Source: Acidobacteriota bacterium
GTDB taxonomy: Bacteria > Acidobacteriota > Vicinamibacteria > Vicinamibacterales > SCN-69-37
DNA: 64,000 nucleotides
Direction of reading: 5' to 3'
Assembly (NCBI GenBank): GCA_947467605.1
Contig: CANIII010000016.1
Span: 38,818-102,817, forward strand
Of this stretch, positions 7,669 to 16,178 are shown piece after piece (the first letter of the stretch is position 1; every line of letters starts with the position of its first letter). The notes under the pieces are model-generated. The model had not been told where the DNA came from. It worked only from the letters and a program-made list of their open reading frames with translations, and ran no database searches. Position numbers and translations under genes: made by a program.

Positions 7669-10600
7669 CTACGGCTGCTCGACCTTTGCGACCTTCGGGG
7701 CTTTTCCGCTCTTGAACATCTTGAACGGATTGAGCACATCGCTCGGCCGCCAGGCGCTGAGGCCGTCGAAGTAGGAGTAGACGACTGGCGTGATCAGCAG
7801 CGTCAGCAGCAGACACAGAATCTGTCCACCGATGATCGTGACCGCCATCGACGCGCGCGAGCCGGAGCCGGCGCCGCGACCGAAGGCAATCGGCAGCATG
7901 CCGGCGACGATCGAGATCGTCGTCATCAGAATCGGGCGCAGGCGGACGTGGTTGGCCTGAATGAGCGCCGTCTCCTTGTCGAGGCCTTCTTCCCGCAGCG
8001 TGTTCGTGTAGTCGACCTGCAAGATCGAGTTCTTCTTGACGACGCCGAAGAGCATCATCAGACCGATCGCGCTGTAGACGTTGATCGTCATGCCGAACGC
8101 CATCAGGGCCAACAGACCGGCCGGCAGGCTCAGCGGGAGCGCCGTCATGATCGTCAGTGGGTGAATGAAGCTGTTGAACTGCGACGCGAGCACCATGTAG
8201 ATGAACGCGACAGCGAGAAGAATGGCGAGCGTGAAGTCGTCGCCAGCCTGGCTGAGCGTCTTCGCGCTGCCGCCAAAGGTGACCTGATAGCCGGCTTTGA
8301 GGCCGAGGGTCCCGACCTTCTGCCGCCCGGCCGCGATGGCGCTGCCGAGGTTGATCTTCAGCGCATCGAGGTTGGCGTTGACCGTGATCTGCCGCATGCG
8401 GTTGTAGCGATCGATCGAGCCGGGCGCGTTGCCGAGTGTGAGTGCCGCGACGTCGCTGACGCGCACCATGCGGCCGCCAGAGGCCGGTACGAAGATGTCG
8501 CCCATGGCGTTGGCATTGTTGCGGAACTGATCGTCGAGGCGCAGCGTGACGCTGAACTGATCGTCGCCGTCCTTGTACTTCGACACTTCCTGACCACCGA
8601 CGAGCACGCCCATCGTGTTCGACAACGTATCGAGCGACACGCCGAGGTCGGCCGCGCGCTGACGATCGATGGTGATACGCAATTCCGGCTGCGTCGCTTC
8701 AAAGCTCGTGTCGGCGTCGGTGACGCCCTCGATGTCCTTGACCTTCGCGAGCAGGTCGAGCGCATAGGTCTGGAGCTGTTCGATGTCCGGTCCCTGAATG
8801 ACCATGGTCAGGCGGTTCGTTCCGCCACCACCGCCACCGCCGCCGCGACCACCGCCGCCAGCCGTCGAGGCACCCGAGATGTCCGTGCCGCCCGACACGC
8901 TGATGCGCGCGTTCTTGTATTTGCTCAACGCACGACGCGCCACCTGCATCAGTTGCTGCTGCGACTGCTTGCGCTCGTCGATTTGCTTGAGCTGAATCGA
9001 GTAGTTGCCGCTGCCGTTCATGATCGACGTCAGCATGGCTTCGAGGTTGTCGCCGAGTGCCGCTCGCAACTCACCCTCGATCGGCGTCATGTACTCAAGC
9101 GTGCGGTCGAAGCTGGTGCCGCGCGGAAGGCGCAGGTTGACGCTGAACTCGCTCTGGTCATCTTCCGGCACGAGTTCCTTGCCCACGATCGGATACAGGA
9201 ATACTGCCGACATCACGAACGCTCCGGCGATACCCAGCATCACCGGGCGGTGGCGGAGCGACCAGCGCAGCATCCGGCCGTACTGACGGTCGACCCACGC
9301 GTAGACGCCGCGATCTTTCGTCTGCTGATGGCCGGCCGCCGCGTCCTGCGGACGCAGCCACATCGCGCACAGCGCGGGCGTGAGCGTGAACGACACGAAC
9401 ATCGACAGCATGATGGCCACCGCCGAGGTCAGGCCGAAGCTGTAGAAGTACTTGCCGATCTGGCCCGTCATGAACGCGACGGGCACAAAGATGACGACGA
9501 GTGAGAGCGTGGTCGCCATGACGGCGAGGCCGATTTCGGCCGTGGCCTTGATCGCCGCATCCTTCGGTGATGCGCCCTTCTCTTCGATGTACCTGAAAAT
9601 GTTCTCAAGTACGACGATCGCGTCGTCAATGACGATGCCGGTCGCGAGGGATAACGCGAGCATGGTCATGTTGTTCAGCGTGAAGCCCAGCATGCGCATC
9701 GCGGTGAAGGTGCCGATGATCGAGATCGGAATGGCGAGCGCGGCGATGATCGTGATGCGCAAGTTGCGCATGAACAGGAACACGACCAGCGCGGCAAGCA
9801 AACCGCCGAAGATCAGGTGGTGCTGGATTTCATCAAACGACTTGCGAATGAACTTCGACTGGTCGCGCGTCGCCTTGACGCGGATGTCGCCTGGCAGCCC
9901 CGCCTGGATCCGTTCGAGCCGCTCGAGCACGCGGTCGACCACGGCCACGGTGTTCGTGCCCGACTGTTTGCGGATCGACATGGAGACGGCGTTTTCGCCG
10001 TCGAGGCGCGTCTGGCTGCGCACCTCCTGATTCGCGTCGGTGACGCGCGCAATATCGCCGAGCGAGATGACGTTGCCTTCGCGGTACAACAGCACGATCT
10101 TCTCGAACTCGCGCACGTTGCGGAGTCGGCCCATCGTGCGCATCGTGATTTCGGTCGGGCCAGAGATGAATGTGCCGCCAGGCACTTCGGTGTTCTGACG
10201 CGACACGGCCTGCGAGACCTGATCGACCGTGAGGCCGTAGGCGTGCAGGCGCGTGGGGTCGAGGAGGATGCGCACTTCCCGGCGGCGATCGCCGAAGAAC
10301 TGCACTTCGCCAACGTCCTGGACCGTCTCGAGGACCTGCTTGATCTGCGTGTCGGCGATCTGCGTGATTTCCTTCGGCGATCGCGCCGAGAACACGACCA
10401 GCGTCAGTACCGGCGCCGCGTCGGGGTCGGTCTTGCTCACCACCGCCGGGTCGGTGTTGCGCGGGAAGCGCACCGTGGCGACGTGGTCGCGCACATCCTG
10501 CGTCGCCGCCTCGATCTCGCGTTCGAGCGTGAACGTGATGGTGCAGTTGCCGTTGCCCTGACTCGAACTGCAGCGCAGTTCGTCAATGCCGTTGATCGTG

Positions 10601-10815
10601 TTCACCGCCGCTTCGAGCGGCTTGGTGATCGACGTCTCAACTTCTTCCGCGCTCGCGCCCGGGAGACTGGCGCGCACGTTCACCGTCGGTGAATCCGTGC
10701 GGGGCATGAGATCGAGGCCCAGATCGCGATATGAGAACCAACCAAGCACGATGAGCGCGGCGCTCATCATGATGGCGAAGACGGGTCGCCGAACGCTGAC
10801 GTCTGCGAGTTTCAC
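7669..10815 (-). CDS. RND efflux transporter, HAE1 (AcrB-like) family
   Basis: Inner-membrane trimeric proton-driven pump that exports hydrophobic compounds. At 1048 residues it has the usual family length. It starts with the typical VRRPVFAIMMSAALIVLG helix. It carries the TM4 motif SLATGIVIDDAIVVLENI with the proton-relay Asp pair, VVIFVPVAFMTG, and the second-half repeat FGMTINVYSAIGLMMLFGVV with VKKNSILQVD. An unusual poly-Gly stretch with one Arg lies in the second porter domain at about residues 650-665. It overlaps the upstream adaptor gene by 4 nt. No outer-membrane partner is adjacent; the TolC-like gene at 61642-63258 is a distant candidate. The substrate cannot be deduced. Confidence 0.92.
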   Translation of the reverse strand: MKLADVSVRRPVFAIMMSAALIVLGWFSYRDLGLDLMPRTDSPTVNVRASLPGASAEEVETSITKPLEAAVNTINGIDELRCSSSQGNGNCTITFTLEREIEAATQDVRDHVATVRFPRNTDPAVVSKTDPDAAPVLTLVVFSARSPKEITQIADTQIKQVLETVQDVGEVQFFGDRRREVRILLDPTRLHAYGLTVDQVSQAVSRQNTEVPGGTFISGPTEITMRTMGRLRNVREFEKIVLLYREGNVISLGDIARVTDANQEVRSQTRLDGENAVSMSIRKQSGTNTVAVVDRVLERLERIQAGLPGDIRVKATRDQSKFIRKSFDEIQHHLIFGGLLAALVVFLFMRNLRITIIAALAIPISIIGTFTAMRMLGFTLNNMTMLALSLATGIVIDDAIVVLENIFRYIEEKGASPKDAAIKATAEIGLAVMATTLSLVVIFVPVAFMTGQIGKYFYSFGLTSAVAIMLSMFVSFTLTPALCAMWLRPQDAAAGHQQTKDRGVYAWVDRQYGRMLRWSLRHRPVMLGIAGAFVMSAVFLYPIVGKELVPEDDQSEFSVNLRLPRGTSFDRTLEYMTPIEGELRAALGDNLEAMLTSIMNGSGNYSIQLKQIDERKQSQQQLMQVARRALSKYKNARISVSGGTDISGASTAGGGGRGGGGGGGGTNRLTMVIQGPDIEQLQTYALDLLAKVKDIEGVTDADTSFEATQPELRITIDRQRAADLGVSLDTLSNTMGVLVGGQEVSKYKDGDDQFSVTLRLDDQFRNNANAMGDIFVPASGGRMVRVSDVAALTLGNAPGSIDRYNRMRQITVNANLDALKINLGSAIAAGRQKVGTLGLKAGYQVTFGGSAKTLSQAGDDFTLAILLAVAFIYMVLASQFNSFIHPLTIMTALPLSLPAGLLALMAFGMTINVYSAIGLMMLFGVVKKNSILQVDYTNTLREEGLDKETALIQANHVRLRPILMTTISIVAGMLPIAFGRGAGSGSRASMAVTIIGGQILCLLLTLLITPVVYSYFDGLSAWRPSDVLNPFKMFKSGKAPKVAKVEQP

Positions 10816-12371
10816 TGTTGGCCTCCGCGGCCACGGCCGCGGCCGCCGCCCTTGCCGTCCTTGCCGTCCTTGTTGCCGCCGGCCTTGCTGTCTTTGCTGT
10901 CACCGCCAGCTTTGCTGTCGGGTGCCGGCGCCGCATCCTTGCTCGCGTCGCCGCCCTTGTCACCACCGGCTTTGGTGCCGCCCTGACCACCGCGTCCGCC
11001 GCGACCGCCGCCACGACGTCCGCCACCTTCGCCGCCAGCCTCAGGCGGGCCGACGCGGGTGCCAGTGGCGAGCTCGTTCAGCCGGCTCGAAGCGAGCGTC
11101 TCCGTGCCCGTCAGCCCGTCCGTGATTTCCCACAGGTTGCCCTGGCGCACGCCGAGCGTCACCTGCGTCTGCGTGACCTTGTTGTCCTTGATGATGTAGA
11201 CCGACGACACACCGGCCAGCGTTGAGACCGCGCTGTCAGGCACGGCCAGCACGCCTTCGTCGATTTTGGTCAGGATCGTGCCCTTGGCGAAGAAGCCCGG
11301 CTTTAACCGACGATCCGAGTTGTCGACGACGGCTTCAATCGTGAACGTACGCATCGTCTGATCGAGCGACGGGCTGACGAAGGCGACCTTGCCCTTGAAG
11401 ACCACATCGCCGAACGATTCCACACGGAACTCGACCGGCTGGCCCGCGTGCACGATCCCCGCATGCTTTTCCTGCACACCGGTGCGCAGCTTCAGCGGGT
11501 TCACCTGGACGATCGTGGCCACGGTGGCGCGCTCGTTGATGTATTCACCGACCATCACGGGCCGGTCGGCGACCACGCCGGAGATCGGCGCCTTGACGGT
11601 CGCGTCGCTCACCTTCTTGATCGCGAGGTCGTAGGCCGCGCGGCGGTCTTGGAGGAGAGCCTTGGTGCCGCGTGCCTGATCGGCCGCCGACTGGTAGGCG
11701 GCCGCGGCGACCTGGTAGCGCGTCTCCGACGTCTGCAGGTCGACGGGCGAGATCAGCTTGCGCTCGAACAGCACCCGCGAACGCTCGACCGTCGCCTTGG
11801 CGTCATTGAGATTCGCCAACGCGTTCTTCACCGAGCCGATGTCGTCGTCATTCGGCAGCTTGTCGCCATCGGTGAGCGGACCCGACATGCCGAGCTGGGC
11901 TCGGGTCTGGCGAAGCGCGCTCTCCGCGCGCGCCAGTGCGAAGTTTAGTTCGGTCGGATCGAGCTTGACGAGCGGGTCGCCAACCTTAACCTCGGAGCCG
12001 ATCTCCACGAAGGTCTTTTCGATACGGCCACCGGATTCGGCGGCGACCTTGGCCTGGTCAGGGGAGTTGAGGGTGCCGGCCAGATCGACCATGCGCTGCA
12101 CGGCCATCTTCTGGACGTTGACGGTCGTCACGCCGACCGGTGCACCACCGCCACCTCGACCGCCGCGTCCGCCGCCCCCTTCCGGGGCTCCAGGCGCCCC
12201 GGCGGCACCCTTCGCGGCGTTTCCGCCGGGGGCTCCCGGAGCGGGCGTCTCCGCCGGCTTGTTGCAGCCAGCGAGCGTCAGTGCTGAGCACAGACCAAGC
12301 GCCAGACCTGTTGCGGTCAAACCCGATCGAAGTTGTCCTACACGTTGTCCAGAAGTCACAGGGGCAGCCAC
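10812..12371 (-). CDS. RND periplasmic adaptor lipoprotein (HlyD/AcrA family)
   Basis: Membrane fusion protein that links the RND pump to an outer-membrane channel. A signal peptide ends in the lipobox LTLAGC. The adaptor core runs from about residue 80 to 430: VNVQKMAVQRMVDLAGTL, a barrel-sandwich half with ESGGRIEKTFVEIGSEVKVG, a coiled-coil hairpin, and KAPISGVVADRPVMVGEYI. Two low-complexity regions flank it: a Gly/Arg stretch after the lipobox and a tail of about 70 residues rich in Gly, Lys and Asp, ending RGRGRGGQQ. The tail is not part of the conserved fold. It is the first gene of the pump operon and overlaps the pump gene by 4 nt. Confidence 0.9.
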   Translation of the reverse strand: MAAPVTSGQRVGQLRSGLTATGLALGLCSALTLAGCNKPAETPAPGAPGGNAAKGAAGAPGAPEGGGGRGGRGGGGAPVGVTTVNVQKMAVQRMVDLAGTLNSPDQAKVAAESGGRIEKTFVEIGSEVKVGDPLVKLDPTELNFALARAESALRQTRAQLGMSGPLTDGDKLPNDDDIGSVKNALANLNDAKATVERSRVLFERKLISPVDLQTSETRYQVAAAAYQSAADQARGTKALLQDRRAAYDLAIKKVSDATVKAPISGVVADRPVMVGEYINERATVATIVQVNPLKLRTGVQEKHAGIVHAGQPVEFRVESFGDVVFKGKVAFVSPSLDQTMRTFTIEAVVDNSDRRLKPGFFAKGTILTKIDEGVLAVPDSAVSTLAGVSSVYIIKDNKVTQTQVTLGVRQGNLWEITDGLTGTETLASSRLNELATGTRVGPPEAGGEGGGRRGGGRGGRGGQGGTKAGGDKGGDASKDAAPAPDSKAGGDSKDSKAGGNKDGKDGKGGGRGRGRGGQQ

Positions 12372-12519
12372 CGAAGTTAATGGGAGATTAATGTTCTCGC
12401 GACACAGTCGCTTACGACGAGCCGGGGACTCTCGTTTAGGCCAATTGTCGACATTAGGGACCTTACTGTAACTATCTGCCCCGGAGGGGGCAAAGTAACC
12501 GTGTCACGGCCTGCCCGGG
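12372..12519. promoter_or_regulatory. Intergenic region upstream of the RND operon
   Basis: This 148-bp gap must hold the promoter of the adaptor/pump operon (minus strand) and the end of the DUF72 gene. A hairpin at 12477-12492 has arms TGCCCC and GGGGCA around GGAG. A second, looser inverted pair GTAACC/GGTTAC lies close to the DUF72 stop. No T-rich tail follows either one. I cannot identify a convincing -35/-10 pair or a TetR-type operator. Confidence 0.35.
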
Positions 12520-13416
12520 TTACGGGCGCAAGTGCCAGGTCGGCGCCAGTTCTCCGAGCTGATTCTTGAGGATGTCCGCGTTGGCGACGGCCTTGGCCGA
12601 GAAATGGTTGTTGAAGTACACGAGCACACGCTTCTCGAGCGCCGCCTCGGCCTTGGCTTCCTCCGAGAAGGGCTCCAGCTCCTCCGCAGTGTAGAGGTAG
12701 TTGTAGCGATCTTCCGCCTGTTCGTGCTCCCACCATTGGGCCGTGTTCCGCCCATGCAGCCGAAAGTAGGCGAGCGGCACCCGTGTTGGTGCCTCAAGTT
12801 GTCGCTCGACGCGCCCGAGGTGAACAAATGGCTCGTCGATCCTCACGAGCGCAGCGCCCTCACTTTCGACCAGCGCCAGTGCATCGGTGGTGGCATCGTT
12901 CCACGTCTTGTGGCGGAACTCGACCGCGCGAGGGTAGTCGCCAAAGGCCCGGAGCAGCCAACTCACGTAGGCGCGCGCCTCTGGTGTGGCGTGAAAGCTC
13001 GACGGGAACTGGATCAGGAGGGCCCCGAGACGTCCGGCCGACGCGATCGGATCGAGACCGGCGCGGACGACGTCAATGTCGCCGCCCGTGACGTCCCAGT
13101 CGGTGGCCCCCGGTCTCCTCAGATACATGTCGGGGTGCGTGAACTTCTGAAACAACTTGATCGAAAACAGGAATGATTCAGGCGTGCGATCGAGCCATTT
13201 TCGGCTCATCTCGGCCTCGGGCTGCCGGTAGAACGTGGCGTTCACTTCCACCGTGTTGAAACGCTCGGCGTAGAAACCAAGCTCGTCGAAGCCGCGGGGC
13301 CGTTTCGCTGGGTAGAACGGCCCGTTCCAAGTGCCTACGCCGCTCCGGTAGTGCCAGCCCGATGTGCCGACCCGGATCTCGCCCGCGCCCATATCAGTGT
13401 CTGGCGACGATATCAT
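12520..13416 (-). CDS. DUF72 family protein
   Basis: A 298-residue protein of the DUF72 (YecE-like) TIM-barrel family, whose biochemical role is not established. Typical segments are GTSGWHYRSGVGTWNGPFYP near the N-terminus, VEVNATFYR, FSIKLFQKFTH, LGALLIQFPSSF, AVEFRHKTW, YFRLHGRN and YFNNHFSAKAVANA near the C-terminus. An ATG at 13392 would place the GEIRVGTSGW motif closer to the start and is an alternative to 13416. It is divergent from queE with only 8 bp between the start codons, so the promoters must overlap the coding sequences. Confidence 0.88.
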   Translation of the reverse strand: MISSPDTDMGAGEIRVGTSGWHYRSGVGTWNGPFYPAKRPRGFDELGFYAERFNTVEVNATFYRQPEAEMSRKWLDRTPESFLFSIKLFQKFTHPDMYLRRPGATDWDVTGGDIDVVRAGLDPIASAGRLGALLIQFPSSFHATPEARAYVSWLLRAFGDYPRAVEFRHKTWNDATTDALALVESEGAALVRIDEPFVHLGRVERQLEAPTRVPLAYFRLHGRNTAQWWEHEQAEDRYNYLYTAEELEPFSEEAKAEAALEKRVLVYFNNHFSAKAVANADILKNQLGELAPTWHLRP

Positions 13417-13424
13417 TGAGGTTC

Positions 13425-14066
13425 ATGCTCCTCGTGCACGAGATCTACGCGTCGATTCAGGGCGAATCGACGCACGCTGGCCGCCCCTGCACCTTCGTGC
13501 GGCTCACGGCGTGCGATCTGCGTTGCACGTGGTGCGACACCGCCTATGCGTTCACCGGCGGCAAGAAAATGTCCATCGACGATGTCGTGGCGGCGGTGGA
13601 GCAGTTGCGGTGCCCGCTGGTGGAATTGACCGGTGGCGAGCCGCTGCTGCAGGCCGACGTGATTCCGCTCATGGCCAAGCTCGTCGCCCTCGGGCATGAA
13701 GTGTTGATTGAAACCGGCGGACATCTGCCCATCGCGAATCTGCCGCCCGAGGTCGTGGCCATCATGGACGTCAAGTGCCCAGGCAGCGGCGAAAACGCGA
13801 AGATGCACTGGCCGAATATCGATGCGCTGCGCCCGCACGATGAAGTGAAGTTCGTGATCAATGATCGCGTCGACTACGACTACGCACGCGCGATTGTCCG
13901 TGAGCGCGACCTCGCGTCGCGCGTCGAGGCGGTGCAGTTCTCACCAGTGTTTGGCACGCTGCCGGCCGCCGACCTCGCGCGTTGGATCCTTGAGGATCAT
14001 CTGCCGGTGCGATTGCAGCTGCAGCAGCACAAGTACGTCTGGGCGCCGGACGCGCGGGGTGTCTGA
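13425..14066 (+). CDS. queE: 7-carboxy-7-deazaguanine synthase (radical SAM)
   Basis: A 213-residue radical-SAM enzyme that converts 6-carboxytetrahydropterin to 7-carboxy-7-deazaguanine, on the route to queuosine or other deazapurines. The cluster motif is CDLRCTWCDT (C-x3-C-x2-C), preceded by HEIYASIQGESTHAGRPCTF, the typical QueE N-terminus. ELTGGEPLLQ is the SAM-binding GGE motif. I chose the ATG at 13425 because the QueE fold begins at MLLVHEIY. The stop TGA overlaps the ATG of queC by one base. No queD or queF is in the window. Confidence 0.95.
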   Translation: MLLVHEIYASIQGESTHAGRPCTFVRLTACDLRCTWCDTAYAFTGGKKMSIDDVVAAVEQLRCPLVELTGGEPLLQADVIPLMAKLVALGHEVLIETGGHLPIANLPPEVVAIMDVKCPGSGENAKMHWPNIDALRPHDEVKFVINDRVDYDYARAIVRERDLASRVEAVQFSPVFGTLPAADLARWILEDHLPVRLQLQQHKYVWAPDARGV

Positions 14067-14767
14067 TGGCCGACAACATGAAGGCCGTCGTCCTGCTCTC
14101 CGGCGGGCTCGATTCGACGACCGCCGCCGCCGTGGCCAGGAAAGAAGGCTGGGAGCTCTACGGCCTCACGATTAAGTACGGACAGGTCCACGACGCTGAG
14201 CTGGCCGCTGCGCGGCGCGTGGCCGAGGCGATGGGCTTCGCGCGACACATTGAGCTCAATGTCGACCTCAAGGCGTTCGGCGGGTCGTCGCTGCTTGGCA
14301 CGGGCAACATCCCAAAGGACCGCACGCTCTCAAGCGAGAAGGAGGTGGCAACGAGCATTCCGTCCACCTACGTGCCGGCGCGCAACACCGTGTTTCTCTC
14401 GCTCGCACTCGGCTGGGCCGAAGTCGTGGGCGCCGAGCGCATCGTGATCGGCGTGAATGCGCTCGACTACTCGGGGTACCCGGATTGCCGGCCAGACTAC
14501 ATCGCGGCGTTTGCGTACCTTGCCAGTCTCGCGACGCGTTCCGGTGTCGAAGGCCGACCGCTCCGGATCTTCGCGCCGCTCTTGCCGCTGACCAAGGCCG
14601 GCATCATTCGTCTCGGCCGTGAACTCGGCGTCGACTACGGTCTGACCCACAGCTGCTACGACCCTCGACCCGACGGCGGCCCGTGCGGTCACTGTGACAG
14701 TTGTCAGCTGCGTGCGAAGGGCTTCGCCGAAGCCGGTATCGCCGACCCGATCGTTCGCCAACCGTAG
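14066..14767 (+). CDS. queC: 7-cyano-7-deazaguanine synthase
   Basis: ATP-dependent enzyme that turns 7-carboxy-7-deazaguanine into preQ0. The PP-loop SGGLDSTTAAA is at about residues 12-22. STYVPARNTVFLSLALGWAE and GVNALDYSGYPDCRP are family hallmarks. The zinc site near the C-terminus is formed by cysteines in SCYDPRPDGGPCGHCDSC. The length of 233 residues is normal. It is translationally coupled to queE. The pair alone does not tell whether the product goes to tRNA queuosine or to DNA 7-deazaguanine modification; no dpd-type DNA-modification genes are nearby, so tRNA is more likely. Confidence 0.95.
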   Translation: MADNMKAVVLLSGGLDSTTAAAVARKEGWELYGLTIKYGQVHDAELAAARRVAEAMGFARHIELNVDLKAFGGSSLLGTGNIPKDRTLSSEKEVATSIPSTYVPARNTVFLSLALGWAEVVGAERIVIGVNALDYSGYPDCRPDYIAAFAYLASLATRSGVEGRPLRIFAPLLPLTKAGIIRLGRELGVDYGLTHSCYDPRPDGGPCGHCDSCQLRAKGFAEAGIADPIVRQP

Positions 14768-14788
14768 TCGCGACATAGAATTCACGTC

Positions 14789-16162
14789 ATGACGCCGCTG
14801 TCAATTCGCGCACAGGTCGTCGTCGGCTCCGCGTTCATCATTGCTGTCCTGGCACTGTCGTTTGTCTATTCCGCACGGCAGACCTATCTCGACCAAGTAC
14901 GTATCCTCGGGCAACAGCTGCCCATCGTGGCGCGCACGGTCGCCGAGGCACTGGAGCCGGCCTCGGATCCTCCGGAGACGATGGGCCGGGTACTGGACGG
15001 ACTGCAAGTGACGCCCGACAGTGCCTCGATCGTGACGGATCGCGCGGGACGCGTCATCGCGACCACCGGGCCGCCGGAAGCCACACGCGATCGCGTCTTT
15101 GTCGCCGGTCCTCGGTACCAGATGACCAAGGACGCTGACGGGATCGAGCGTGTCTGGGGCGTCGAACGACGGCAGGATGGTGGTTTGGTCGTGGCCATTG
15201 CCCGGCCCACGCGCCTCGCATTTGAACGGGCGTTGCCCATCTACCGGCGCAACCTCTTCATCGTCGTGATGGCCATCGTGCTGGTGGGGGCGACCATCTC
15301 AGTGCTGGTGGGCTATTCCACACGCGGGATTCGCCGGCTTGAAGCCATGGCGACGCGTGTCAGTAGCGGTGATCTGTCGACGCCGACGACGCATCCGATG
15401 CCATCGCGCGAGCTGCAGCATTTGCAGGCGACCATGGTCGAGATGATCAAACGCGTGCGCGAGCTCCAGGGGCAGGTCGTACGGCAGGAGCGCTTGGCCG
15501 CGATTGGCACGCTCGTCTCGGGCGTGGCACACGAGATCAGTAATCCGCTGCAGTCGATCCTGGGCTCAACCGAGGTGTTGCAGACGCGGACGGATCTGCC
15601 GGCGAGTGTCCAGAGCGACTTGAATGTGATTCAGCAGGAGAGCGTGCGAGCCGGCGCGATCATTCGGAACCTCACGCGGTTTACGCGGCAGCAGCCGGCG
15701 AGCCCCGGTCCGGTGAAGCTGACGGAAATCGTCGAGTGGCTGACCGAGCTGTGGAACCGGCGACTGGTCGAGCAGGGCATCACGCTGGAGGTGGACGACC
15801 AGTCGACGCGCGTGGCGCACGCGGTGTCCACCGAGTTGCAGCAGGTCGCACTGAATTTTCTCGTCAACGCGGAATATGCGGTGCTGCACGGCGGTCAGAA
15901 CAACCGCAGGGTCGTGGTGCGCACGCGCGATACCGACAACGGTTTCGTCAAGTTCGAAGTCGAGGATTCGGGCGCGGGTGTGCCGGCAGAGCACGAAGGC
16001 AGTGTGTTTCTGCCGTTTTTCACGACCAAGCCCGTCGGCGAGGGCACGGGCCTCGGGCTGTCGGTCAGTTACGGCATCATCCATTCGCACGGCGGCTGCA
16101 TCGGCTACGATCGCGGGGCGATGGGCGGCGCGCGGTTCTACTTCGAAGTTCCAGGTCACTAA
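14789..16162 (+). CDS. Membrane sensor histidine kinase (orphan)
   Basis: A 457-residue kinase with TM segments at about 9-28 and 155-176, flanking a periplasmic sensor region of roughly 125 residues. A HAMP-like linker covers about 177-230. The H-box GVAHEISNPLQSILGS carries His248, then N-box NFLVNAEYAV, G1 VEDSGAGVP and GEGTGLGLSVSYGII. The signal is unknown. No response regulator is adjacent; the nearest receiver domain is in the PilZ protein at 43607-44293, which is far away. A 16-bp gap separates it from the AlaX-like gene, so the two may be co-transcribed. Confidence 0.9.
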   Translation: MTPLSIRAQVVVGSAFIIAVLALSFVYSARQTYLDQVRILGQQLPIVARTVAEALEPASDPPETMGRVLDGLQVTPDSASIVTDRAGRVIATTGPPEATRDRVFVAGPRYQMTKDADGIERVWGVERRQDGGLVVAIARPTRLAFERALPIYRRNLFIVVMAIVLVGATISVLVGYSTRGIRRLEAMATRVSSGDLSTPTTHPMPSRELQHLQATMVEMIKRVRELQGQVVRQERLAAIGTLVSGVAHEISNPLQSILGSTEVLQTRTDLPASVQSDLNVIQQESVRAGAIIRNLTRFTRQQPASPGPVKLTEIVEWLTELWNRRLVEQGITLEVDDQSTRVAHAVSTELQQVALNFLVNAEYAVLHGGQNNRRVVVRTRDTDNGFVKFEVEDSGAGVPAEHEGSVFLPFFTTKPVGEGTGLGLSVSYGIIHSHGGCIGYDRGAMGGARFYFEVPGH

Positions 16163-16178
16163 ACAGGATCAAACGCCC

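Noticed and set aside
7525..9504. Long open frame (659 codons) on the plus strand across the RND pump gene
   Set aside because: It is highly charged, Arg/His-rich and without domain motifs, the usual shadow frame in GC-rich DNA, while the minus strand has a complete AcrB-like protein.
14066..14767. DNA 7-deazaguanine modification (dpd-type) cluster around queC
   Set aside because: Only queE and queC are present, with no dpdA, helicase or nuclease genes, so ordinary tRNA queuosine precursor synthesis is the simpler reading.
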